Of a stretch of 64,000 nt of DNA, positions 1 through 12,200 are shown one piece after another. The stretch covers positions 214,477,494 to 214,541,493 of the forward strand of contig NC_059471.1 in the NCBI RefSeq assembly GCF_018139145.2, given 5' to 3'. The stretch is from Gymnogyps californianus. Its lineage: Eukaryota > Chordata > Aves > Accipitriformes > Cathartidae. Numbering within the stretch: position 1 is the first letter of the stretch; every line of letters begins with the position of its first letter. Both the position numbers and the translations under genes were made by a program. Below the pieces are notes generated by a model, which saw nothing but the letters and a program-made list of their open reading frames with translations, was not told where the DNA came from and did no database searches.

Positions 1-179
1 GTAGTGACTTACTTAAAAAATACCAAGAAAAGATGGCGATAGTAATTAAGTACCATTTCATTGTGTTAGAAGTCATTTTATAGTCAGTGCATTTATACAG
101 CTTTTTATGCATTATGGGTATACTTTATAGGACAGAAGGGTACAAAACTATTTTTTTCTTCCTTGCTTCATTTTTGCAG
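1..179 (+). other. SFMBT2 intron, 3' end (left edge of window)
   Basis: AT-rich DNA leading to the pyrimidine-rich tract and acceptor at 179/180. This is the end of an intron whose start is outside the window. Nothing else is seen in it. Confidence 0.8.
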
Positions 180-222
180 TGCGAAGGAAGAGAAGAATTG
201 CAGTTGTGCAACCAGAAAAGCA
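180..222 (+). CDS. SFMBT2: SFMBT2 exon: linker after MBT repeat 4
   Basis: This 43-bp exon follows a long pyrimidine tract ending in tttttgcag and stops before a gtaagt donor. In the frame that continues downstream it reads [13 protein letters not shown], with Q split across the intron (phase 2). This matches the basic linker ([13 protein letters not shown]) after the last MBT repeat of SFMBT2. It is the first exon of the gene inside the window. The exact acceptor is slightly uncertain because another AG lies seven bases downstream of the chosen boundary, but the chosen site has the better tract. Confidence 0.85.
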
Positions 223-3200
223 GTAAGTTTTTGTTATTTAAGGTGATATTTTTACAGGGATGCATCAGGTCTTCCAGGGGAGATAATACACAGCAGCTGA
301 GTGACTTTGCTAACTACTGCCCAGATACTGCAGCAGAGCTGGCAAGGGGATTCTTTTAAATCTAAAACATTTGTGAGCATATTAGAAAGTCTTTGTAATA
401 GAAATTTTTTACTGGTTGGGACTGCGTAGCCAGTGTCTGATGGCCAGTAAGGGATGCTTATGGAAGACAGACATGTACCAGGAGGGCATTTCCCTATCTA
501 GCCCTTGCAGTTTTTAGAAACTAGAATTTAAGGGATTTAAGTGTGAATATTTGCAGCCTGAAGGGCTAAAGCTCACAGACCAGAGTATATTTTTGGAGGA
601 GGGATGGATCTGGCTCCTTCTTCTGCAATATGCTGGCCCCGGGCTATGATAAACCATGTGGAAGTGGGGTTGCATTTGAAGTATCTCCATTCCTCGGTCC
701 AGGCAGATGCTGGTGTATCTCTTGGTCCAGCCTGAAGGCTGGTTCTGCTCCTTTGCCCCGTCTGACACTATTACAAACACTGAATTGCTGTTTAACAGGT
801 TACCATCCACAGTGCCTGTTGAGAAAATACCTCATGACCTCTGCCCGGTTCCTCAGCCAGACACAACAGGTAAGGCTGCTCGGCACCAGCAGGATCCTTA
901 TTTCAAGGACCTGTTGCCTGTATGGAGAGGGATGACCCCAAAAAGGGAGCGAGTGTGTCATACGGGTGGGGAGACGGGACCACATCCTCAGGGGGTTGTG
1001 AGGTGGTGTGGACCCACCAACAATGCGAGGAGTCTCTGAGGTACAGCTTGTGAGGGTCTGGTCCTCTGCATGTGAACATCATGTCTTGCTGGGGTTGTCG
1101 GAGTTCCCCTGCAGCTTGCCCATTTCAGCTAACGATGTTAGGGCCAGGCTAATGAAACCCTGGTGGAGATGGATGTGACTTTTTAATTGGCATCAATGAA
1201 ATTGCTTACACCAGGACTTAATGGGTCCCTGTGTTAGCATCAAGACTGTGTGGCTTGGCTGCTGCTTCTGCTGAAGGCAAATTTTTCTCCCCTTTAGCAA
1301 TGGCAGGAGGCTCGGAGAGTGCGATATTCATGCAGTTAATTGCGTAGACTCAGCAGGAGGGGTAGGATTTAACTCCCTTTATTTCAGCAGACTGCAGGAC
1401 ACACGTTGGCATCTGAGTCAACATCCAAGGGCCCCATTACAATCTCATGGGGAGAAACAGGCTCTTTTTGGGTATGATAACCAAAAAGTGGATAACCACT
1501 TGGATGGCACGTGAACCACATCTAGAAGTACCCACTTCTCTCCATGGGCTATAAAGGAGCCCAGAGTAATTAGCCCAGACAAAGAAGACTGCTCTGTAGA
1601 CCCATGTTGGGTCAGGGGAATGGCACTGCAGTGCTTGCTGGGTTGGACAGTAGCTGAAGAGGGGTTTGTAGAGCTCTGAATTTTCTCCCTGAGCTGATTC
1701 CATATTTGTGAGAGGCAGCTAATGCATTCCCTTTCTGGCAAGTTGCAACCGAGTCGCTCACGTCAGTCTGCAAAGTGAGTTATGAAAGAGCCTCAGGTCA
1801 CATTATGAATGAAATCCTTTCCCGATTCTCCTTTCGGTAGGGTGTGCAGCCAAATCAGTTGCTGTTAAAAGCACTTGGTTTTTCCCGTGTCGGACGGATT
1901 CGAGTAGCAGAGGCTTCTCTACCTTCTATCTCGGGGAGGACTTTTTGTGCCTCCTTTACTCTTCTCCCCTCCTTCCCACACCTAGGAGGAAGAAGAAGGG
2001 CCCTTGATTTATTGTACAAAAATGCTACACGCACATCAATGCTACTTTCTCCTTGCAGGCACCATCAATGGGAGATACTGCTGCCCCCAGCTCTACATCA
2101 ACCACCGCTGCTTCTCAGGTCCATATTTAAACAAAGGCAGAATAGCAGAGCTACCTCAGTCTGTCGGGCCTGGCAAGTGCGTGCTGGTCCTCAAAGAGGT
2201 ACGGCTCGGCTATCTTTTGGGGAGATTTCAGGGGAAAGCATGGGTCATGGGTTGCCAGGCCCAGAATTTGAAAAGAATGCACTTAAAATTGTCCTGGAGC
2301 TCTGTAGTGGTTTCCATATGTGAAAACCGCAAGCTCGGAAGAGAGGGTAGGTATATGCATTGCGGGTTTTGATGGGAGAGGTGACATTTTTGAAACATGG
2401 AGAGTTCTGTTGGTTGGGAGTAAGTTTCATCTAACTGTGTGCAAGAGAATTCATGTTCTGACTGGAGCTGTCCCCAAAGGGGACCTCTGTGGTTGTTGCC
2501 ATCAACCTGTTTCTCAGCATCCACGATGCTGTTGGGCCAGCAGATTCGGTGTGGGTGACACCTTTGTATATGTGACCATGGTCCGATGGGGCTCAAACCA
2601 TCGAGATCCAAAGTGAACAGGATGGAAAGCCCAGCAGGGGTGTGTGCGATGTGCTGAGTGGAAACTATGGTGTGCCCAGCTCTTGCTGAATGTGGATGGG
2701 TTAATCCCACGCAGCACGGACGGCAGAGCACCACTGTCTGTTCACTTCATCCTGACGCAATCGGTGCTTGCTTTGGGCCAAATCCAGAGTGTTGAGCGCT
2801 TGCTGTTGACCTCAGAGAAAAGCTAGCTTGTTTGAAAAAATGCATAAATACTTTCCACAAAGATTACAGTCCATATACAGATGAAAGGCAAGGTGACTGC
2901 AGGTGGCAGAGGACAGCACGATGGTACTGTTGCATAAGCAGGGTGCCATTGGTGCCTTGGACACCATTTCAGTTTGACTTGGGTCTTCTAGAAATCCAAA
3001 TCTTCCAGCTTTCAGGTCTGTACCTATATGAACCCCACTTGATGTGGATACAGGGCTATATCTGAGCTCCCTCTGCCCTTGGTGGAAAAGCATGGGAACT
3101 TCTAGGTGTCCATTTATCTGATGTGTTTGCACGACCCTCAGTGCCCAGCTCAGGATGTTTGCAGTTGTCTGAAATGAGATGAATCCCAGCCCTTAACAGA

Positions 3201-6200
3201 AACACCTGAAAGGTGAAATTCTTCCCAAATCACCCGCCACTTCTGAAAACACCTCTGTACTGTACTGTAGAGTGACTCCTGTGTCCCCATTCACTTCCTC
3301 ATCACTTACGTGCGCTGCTTTATACACGACAGCACTGCTGGTTGTCTCACATGGTTGAAAGCTGGGCCATGAAGAGAGCCCAGTAATCCAGCTGCCTGTG
3401 CAGGTGGGACACTTGGGTCTCAAAGAAGCAAGTCAAAAATAGCCCTCAGCAGAAAGCAAGATAAAGTGGTTGCAGAGCAGAAGTTGACAGCTGCCAAATT
3501 TGAAAGCAAGTCCATAGTGGCTTGCTGATGGGGAGTGTTAGCAATCTGCTGCTACTTGAAAAACAGGCAATGAAAAAGCAACATGGGGGAAACATGAGGC
3601 ATGCACAGTCAATACTTATGCTAATATTTCTTCCTCCTTTCCTCCTGGAATTTGGATTTTGAAAACATAAGCAGTGCAAAGCTTCTGCCAGGTCCTCCCC
3701 TAGTATCTTAGGGCTTTGCTGCATAGACTAACACCAGGTTCTCCAAATTCCTCAAGAATGGCACCAATTACCAACTGTGGAAACCAACCTGAGTTTCTTA
3801 CAGGAAGCCTATTTTCTCTTGCTCTGCCTCCTTACAGAATTGCTTGCTGAAGGAGCAAATAGCAGTGTCAATGAGACATGGGCATCTTGCTTTTGGAGAC
3901 ATGAACGACTTCCCAAGGAGCAGGACAATGGCAATGGCCTAGCATTGATCACTGTTATTTTGCAGATAAATTCAAGCTCATTCTGGCCACGGGGACCAGG
4001 TCCAAATTCTGGAAAGGGTGAAGAGAAGAGATTCAGGGTGTTGCTGTAGGGGAGATCCACCTGGTTCCTATCAGCTGCTGCCGAGATGAGAGAGGTGTTA
4101 GCAGCTCAGAGAACCATGGACAAGGGGGAGGATAGGGGTACCCAGCATGTGGAGGAGGCAAGAAATGGCAAAGACGACATCTGTGCATCGAGATGAAGAT
4201 CTATAGCAGCTGCCAGAGCACCCAAAAGGACTGCAGAGCTGAGTGGTGAGACCAGTGCAGGAGGTACCTCCTCCAGCCCAAGACCACAGCCACAAGGCTT
4301 GTCACAGCTGAAGAGCTCACAAGGGTCCCCATCCCTCCAAACCCGGTCTCGGTGCTGAGCTTGATGCCTTTGTCTCGCTTTACACCCGCTGATGATGTGG
4401 CCCCAAGAATGCAAATGCATTATAATTCTCTCTCTCTCACTATATAGGAAAATTGCAGGCCATTGTAAATTATGCATCAGCATAATTTATCTGGAATAGA
4501 TAAATTATACATGGACTTTACTTTGGCAACACACAGGGGAGGGTGGGAAAGACAACTCAAAACAACAGCTACAAAGGAAGAGCGGAGTCAGTAGCAGTCT
4601 GGTGAGAGCTTTTTAAATCACCCTGGTCTCCAGCCATAACTCACTGCCTTTAGAGACGCTCTAGTTAAAAATCTGTGCCAGTCGCCAGCCAGTTCACAGT
4701 GGGCAGCAGTCTCCGTGACGGAGGTGCTGCTGTGTTTGGCACTGATGGAAACCCCAGACTAAAAACAGCTGAACAACCAGCTCCTGCCCCGTTCCCTGGC
4801 CTGGATTACCTAAAGCAAGAAGAGAGCAGATGTCCTCTCCCCGCTAGCACTAGGTGATGGGAGACCTTGCTCCTGGCTGGGTGCTGAGGGAGTGGCTCCC
4901 CATCCTCTGCATTCCTCCACACTCAACCATGAGGGTTGTGTCAAAAAATGCAGCACAACTGTAGTTCATGATGCTCCTCAGCTCTCTTTTCCCCCCAAGG
5001 TCTTGTCCTTCGTTACCTCCATCACTGATGCAGTGAAGCATCATCCTCGATCCAGTTCCAAACAAACTGGTGCTACTCGCCTGCACGCTAATAGTGAGAT
5101 AGCTATGCAACAGTACTGGTTGCTTCTGGATTAAACAAGGTTAGGAGATACCCTTGTAGTGTGGAGTAGGAGCATCTCCTTCCCTTTGAGTAGTATGGGC
5201 TGTTCTCACCTGGGGTGTCGGGAGAGAAGCAACACAGGGAGGTTTGCTTTTGTGCAGCACCTCTTTTCCAACAGAAAGGCATTTCTGCTGAGTTCTGCGT
5301 TGTTACTGCATCCCCCTGCTTTCTGCCCAGTTGCTTTGTCCTAGTGTTGGATTCAGAGGTTGTGAGCTCTGCAGGGAGGAAACTGCTAAAGTGCCTTCCA
5401 GAATGGCAGCCCTTGAGCAAGATTTCCCAGCAAAATCTTGAGAGCAGTTGCAACTTAATTGGGTAGTATGATCAAAAATACTGATTTGAATTCTGTGTGT
5501 GTGCATGTATCCTTGCATCCATGCAAAGCCTTAGGTGAGTGACAAGTAACTCTTGTGCTATCTAGTGCCAAACTTATTTTTAAAGTCTAGCTGTTCATTA
5601 TTCTTGGTGCCAGCACAAATTTCTGCTGGGACCAGTGGTTTATTGTGGTTTCTTTCAGCCCAAGAGGCAAGTGAGGTAGTAGTGCCTGTTGTTTAACATC
5701 AGCTGCAAAGCTTGTCTCATTCCTGAGATACTTGTTTGGAAAAGAAGTTGAAACTTGGAGCCAAGTACAGTGGAGACATCAACTATTGCCATCCAACAGC
5801 TGCATCTGGGCTGAAAAATAGTGACTGTATAGTAGCTAAGATATCTAATAATTGCTAACTTTAAGTTAAATTAAAATAAACGCATTGTCAGCTTTAGATT
5901 TAGTTCTTGGGTCAGAATATCTAAAAAATACTTCTGAACAGTTCTTCCATCTATGCCAACAACTTACCGCGGCAACATTGTAAAATAAAATAAGGTGTCT
6001 TTTTAAGACTTCAGATGATCTATAACCCACCATATCTTAGGGAAATATGCTGTAAAGATTAATTAGCCTCATTGCTTACTGCTCTTACTATTTTTAAGAC
6101 ACTTTGCTCTTTCTCTATTTAAAAAGAAAATAGACTTAAAGGTAATGTGACTGTCCAACTGATGCAAACAGGAGAAATCAGCCAGCATTTGTGAAGGAAG

Positions 6201-9200
6201 GCTATTGCACTCTGCCACTTGAATTTTTTGGAGCACAGCATGACTTCTTAGGAGAAATTTGCATAATTAAATCATGGTGCTCAGAAAATTAAGTAGCTTG
6301 TACTCAGCCTTGGGTGTATGATTGAGCCGGACTGATAGCATTATCATTAGTGATCAGATATGGTGTTGGAATGGCAGAAACCTCTATAGTCTGGAAAGAT
6401 ATAAACTGCATTTCTGCAAGAGGGTTCACTAACATCCTCCTCAAGACTGCTCTGTGGACTTCAGCTCATCTGTAGGAGTTCCTCCAACTTAGGATCTGGA
6501 CATCTGTGTTTTTGAAATGTCATGGACTGTCATAAGCATGTCAACACTTAAGTGCTACAACCTTGACTATGGCAAAAGCTCACTTTTAGATCCTTGATCA
6601 TCTAATGAAAGAATCCCAAAGAACTCTTTTTTCCCTTCTCTCTCTGTCCCACAGACATGTCATTATTCCAAGTAAAATAAAATAACTGTTTACTGTCCTG
6701 CCTGAGGCTAGCCTGGGAGTTAGGGTCTCTCCTGTTAGGTCGGAGATGTGGGCTCAGATAGAGCAGGGAAATTGAGTTTCTCCTCATAAGGATGCTGACC
6801 ATTGGGCTCTTGAACAAGAGAAGAGGTGTGATGGTATTTTGAACTGCAGCTCGTCAGTGATACCTTCTGAGAAAGCTTCATCCAGGGTTGGGACCATTAA
6901 TGAAGAGGGGTGAAGAGATGGGAAATGTGTGAATACCAAAAACCTATGATGGGAAGAAAGGTGCTGAACTGCCCAGTGGCATCAGGCACGTCTAGACATG
7001 CTCAGAAAAGGGCCCCTGTGCACTTGAAAATCTATGACATGGAAAACTTTATAGCTAAGATGTCAGGTGCTTATGAGGTTGGGTAGAGGCTTGTGATGGT
7101 GCTGTGTGATCATGCTTACTGATGTGACTCCAACCTACTTGACTGAAAATCCAAAGTTCAGCAATATCAAAATAAAACCTCGTAGATGCATAGCAGCAAA
7201 GGCTGGTGTTGTCTAATCCACCCCACTGCTCCAAGGCACTGCTGGCTGCACCCAAACCATTCCGGATGGAGAGGGCTAAAAATAAACTGCGAAAATCTCA
7301 GACTGGTCACACTCCAGCCAAAGGGAATTTAGTGAATCAGATCAAAATTTGACCGGTCTGATACGGGTGAAGTAACTTTCCATCTCCAGAGAAAGTTGGA
7401 AAGTTGGAAACTGGTCTAGGTTTCTTCACTGTTTTTGCTTTAATCACAGTTAATTTTTCCACAAGAACCAGTGTTCTTGTTTCTCCCTAGTGTTTAATAG
7501 TGTGTAATATGAAGCGATAATGTTGTTGGAAGGTAACACTGTTAACATGGTGATGGACTTCTGCTGTAGGGTAAAGTGCCAAACCCAGTGACTTATTTGA
7601 GATACGAGAAGACTAAAAGCCAGAGGTTTTAAAAAACATTTTTTCTTCCCTTAAAGGGAAATGATTGTTCTTACAAAACACTCTTTTTTTAAACTGAGTT
7701 TAGAAGTTTACAGAGTCCTGCTGATGACAAGCCAGCTTTGAGAAGAGTCCTGGTATTGTGGGTGTCTTTGCAGGTCTGGAGTTGATTAGATGTCTGGGAT
7801 AATGCCCAGACATGGCCACACTGTTATTTGCAGGGTTGGGTTTTCTTTTCTTGCTCATTTCCTAACTGTTCTGACAACTCATACAAACACCATCACCCTG
7901 ATAAAGGAGCAGCACAGCACCGTTTGTGGGAATTGGTCAGCAAGAGACGCTTGCTTTCTGCTCCCAGCTTTCCCACTGGCAAGCAGGGTGGGTGTAGAAG
8001 TGTGCTTGAGGAGAGCTTTCCCAGCGAGCTCCTGCATAGGTGTTAAATAACTCCCCGGATTTGCTGATTAAGAGGGGAACACATCTGATGAGTTGCGAAT
8101 GAGCGTGGGAGCTACCCAGGCACTTGATTTTTTTTTTAAAACCCACCTTTGGCTTCCCTACATCAGGTCTCAGTGTCTCTCTGTCAGAGCCCAGTGCCTC
8201 ATCAGTTTGTACGGTGAGAGGCAGGCAAGAAAAGATGTGGATGAGCAACTGGATGGGCTCACTCGGAAGCTTTCTTTTGTTCTCTTGGGAATCAGTATGG
8301 CTTGGTAACTAGCATAGCGGGTTGTGTGATGAGATGGGAACCAGCTGGAGAGCTGTGGGTAAATCCGTGTTGTAGTTTCCCCTTGTGTGAGATAGGGAGT
8401 GTGCTCCTACCCTTCCTCATAGAGTGCTCTGAGATGTACAGATGATCAGAGCTGCATAAGACATTGGTGCTATTATTAGGCATTGCTTTAGGTGTCTCTG
8501 CTTGCACTTTTCTGAAGAGTGGTTCGAGTAATGTTTCCAAGGGCCCAATGAGAAATCAAATTTTGTTTCTAGTAAGTAACCTAGCCAAGCAACTCAAACC
8601 ACTGCCATTTTACGTGGTACTATGCAGCATTAAGTGAAGCCCTTGCCTGAAAATGATTAATCCTACAAGGTTTTCAAAATGCTAGCAAATCCTCAGGTTG
8701 CTGGATTTAAAAAAAAAAAACAAAACAAAACAACCCAGAAAAAAAAAGCAAACATAAACACATTGCTCTTTGCAATATGACCTAGTAAGTTTTTCATTTC
8801 TGATGAACTAATTCATGGGTGCTGGGGAAACTTAATGCTCATCATACTGAAATCATTTGCAGGCCCCCAAAGAATTAAGAACAGGCATTAGGTAAAGACC
8901 TAAATTATATCAAAACCAATCCAGACTCACTGTGGGGTCATTCATGTGCATACAATGCAGAGTGTTCAAACACATGGTGTGGTGCTGTTAAGAGATTTGT
9001 TTTTCTTGTATTTATCTCCTTAGGCGAAGTGTAGACTATTAAAGCTTCGATTCCCTGAGCCAATAGTAGGAATCATTTTTATTCTCAGAGACTTTGGATT
9101 AAATGGATTGGCACATGTGTTTTGTTGTACAGAGTGGACACACACTGGGTTTCAGGCACACCTCCTGCAAACTCTTTTTATGTAGACTTCATTAATATTC

Positions 9201-12200
9201 AGTTAATACAGTCGAGGCACGCAGCACTCAGACGCTTAAGCATTGCTGACCTGAAGTATGTGAATTTCCCGTTTAGTGTTCGGTATGTAATGGTACACAT
9301 GACTTTGTACCTGGTTGAGCCATCAGAAGTATTTTCATTTTTTATTGAATTGAGCCAGTATGGATGCAGCGAGTGGAATCCGCTTTCGGTGAGAGAGTCT
9401 GTCTCAAAGAAAAATTGCTGATTAACAGGAAATCTTGGTTAGCTAGCAGCATTTAATACAGTCACCATATCAGACTGATGTGTCATCTACAATATGCTTG
9501 ACACATTGATCCAATCTGGGACCTCTTCTCGTTGCATCTAGCGCTTGCCCTGTGCAGCCTTGGACCTAAATTGGCACCTGTAAGCTGCTCCTGCCTATGC
9601 AGCACCTGGGATCGTGTTCAATGTGGTCAAGAACTACTTTTAAACCCATCAGTGTTGTCGGTTATGTCTCTCAATAGGTTCTCAGCATGGTGATCAATGC
9701 AGCTTACAAGCCAGGAAGTGTTTTACGAGAACTGCAGCTAGTGGAAGACCCTCAGTGGAATTTCCAAGAGGAAACACTTAAAGCAAAGTAAGTCTTCAGT
9801 GTGTGCTCTTTTATTTTGGGAGGCTTCAAAAATGGAACTGACTAGGGAAAAAAAAGTACTTTTCTAATTATCGTTTTGCTTCATTAAATTATTTGACTCA
9901 TTCTATAGCAACTTAAGAAATGAAATATTCACCTGAACGGTTCATTTCTGTTGTCTTTCTCCAAGCAGCCATCCAGATTTTGATGAAAAGTGCCATGTTT
10001 ATTCAGTGAAGTCCTGAGTTTTATGATAAGCCGTTCCTATAAGCTTGGCTATTACTGAGTTAACTCAATTCCTGGCTTTCTAAATGTAGGAATATTACTG
10101 CTTTTAATATAGAGCCTGTCATTCTAATGCAGAAAAACCTGGTGAGAATGAATGGCACAAAAAAAAGTGCGAAGAAAATAGCAGGGACACATTTTTAAGC
10201 AGGAGAGTGATTAGGACAAAATACTGACAGATCTGAGATTCAGATCAAGATTTGAGGCCTTTCTGGAATGTATGCTTCAATTCTTATCTAAACAAATTTA
10301 AGAAAACTGTGTATCTAGAAAATACTCAATTTCCCCTTCCAACTTTAAAATTTACCCATTTATGTCATCTTTATGTAATGGGCACTACACTTAGGATGTA
10401 TTTCAACAACCATTGTCTCTCTCAAAGAGGGGAGTCTCACCTAAGCTCTCTCTAGAGTCCCTCCAAAGAGCAATTCTTCCCACTTCAAGATGGATGTCAA
10501 CAAATAGTTCTTTGAAGACAGCTCTCTCCATTGACTAACTTGGTCACTTTGACTTCTTGAGTACTGAAGTTAAATGCAGTGAATCTCACCCTTTGTACTG
10601 AACTCTGTTACTCCTTTTCAAATAAAAGCAATTTTCTCTTGGCTATTTGAAATGATTGGCTGTCAAATATGGCACTATTGATTGCTATTGTATTTGATCT
10701 TTGGCCATGCAGATATTGCAGAAAGTTCATGTGTGCTCTTGTTGAGGGAGAGAATTGAGAACCTTTTATTCTGCGTACTTGGAAACTGCTTTTCTAAAGG
10801 AGGATTGCAAATAGAAATAAAAAGTTACTAGAAAATCCTATTTTTAATTTGCTTCTTTCACCCATGTGGGAAGTCATGGTTTTGTGTTTGTCAGTTGAAA
10901 TTTTGTAGATGGAAATCTAAAAGTCATCTTTGTGCATGCAGGTTTTCATTAAAAACAAGTCATTGTCCGTGACTTGGTTTTCATTGATTCCAGGTTCCCA
11001 CACCTTGTACTAGCAAACATCAGATAATACACTCCTACAGGTACTTAGCAGTTGTGAAATCAAGTTGTAATGCCCCATCTTAACATCCTATCCTGCAAAG
11101 AATTGAGTTTACGGGCAGTTTTCCTATTAGCAGTATCCAAAATAGGCTTTGCTAGGATTTTTCATTTGAGTGTGGGGATCCGCCTTGTGCAAAAGCAGCA
11201 GTATCTAGTTCTTAAGGCTTCTGCAGTCCTTATTTCTAATGGGAGGCAGCCTGGAAAACATTTAACTGGTGATCATGTGCAGGGATGTCTTGTCCTTGAT
11301 AGTCGGCTATGTCTACAGCCCAATCCACTGTGACCCCAGGCAGCCTGCTGACTCCAGGTGTGCTTACACCAGGAAGACCAACTCGGTTATGAGTACATGG
11401 ATCGCTGGAGTTTGTCACTCATCCGTATCGCATCAACCACTTATCCTCCCTCACTGTTACCTGATGTGCTAATCGTACTGTAATGAGCACCTCCATCTCC
11501 GTTACTTTCCCCCATGATGCTTCTACCCGTTCATTCCCGTGTCTGTTTCCTCCTCCCATCTATTTAGCAGGGCAGCCAGCCTGCTGGGATATACCTTATA
11601 TCTACATAACCTGCCAGATAAAAGTATACCACTGCTTTCCAGCAAGGAGGTTTTGTATTTTATGTTGGCCAGCCAGTCACAGGCTGTGTACGTGTTCCTG
11701 TATGATGACTACCCCAGGAGTCAGCAACCTCAGCTCTTCAGTGAGTCAAGCAGCATCTTTCAGCTTTATCAAGCCACAGAATGGATCGTTACAGGCTCAG
11801 AGCTGGGACAGCAAGTTTTGGAGTGACTTCTGAGCATAGCAATGTATTCTCATCTAGTGTGGCATTGTCCTTTGGCTCCTGAGGTGACAGAGCTCGTGGC
11901 TGGACAGCACCTTGTTGCTGTAGCTATCTGGCTTCTGGGACTGGAGCTCTGTTCACAGAGCGGTGCTCGGTGGTCATACCAGCTTGCCTGTGGGTAGTTT
12001 GAGTACTTTTAAGAGGGCTGACATGCCCTAAGACTGTCTGGCTACCCTAGGACTTCCTTCTTTTTTCCTTCCTGAGTTTGCTTGAGTTGCTTCATCAAGA
12101 AGCATACCAGGGTTTTAATTGCATTTGATTGTGCAGAAGCAGAAAAGAAAACATGCTCATGAAATCAGATACCCTGGGATGCGCAAACGGCACATGACGC

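Larger units (their letters stand above)
2199..9677 (+). other. SFMBT2 intron, 7.5 kb, with candidate regulatory block
   Basis: Bounded by gtacgg and ctcaatag. It holds the octamer and inverted-repeat cluster near 4,409-4,508, an A-rich tract at 8,709-8,760 and a CNE-like block at about 9,110-9,340. No coding exon, SINE or LINE was recognised in the rest. Confidence 0.9.

Noticed and set aside
1540..1570. gctataaagg as a promoter TATA box
   Set aside because: Isolated motif inside an intron, with no CpG-rich context, initiator or downstream exon.
1844..2372. Two long plus-strand open frames overlapping the 2059 exon
   Set aside because: One shadows the SFMBT2 exon in a wrong frame, and the other is the exon plus intron read-through. 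Splice sites and homology define 2059-2198.
8515..8540. ggttcgagt word resembling a tRNA B box
   Set aside because: No matching A box or cloverleaf can be built around it.
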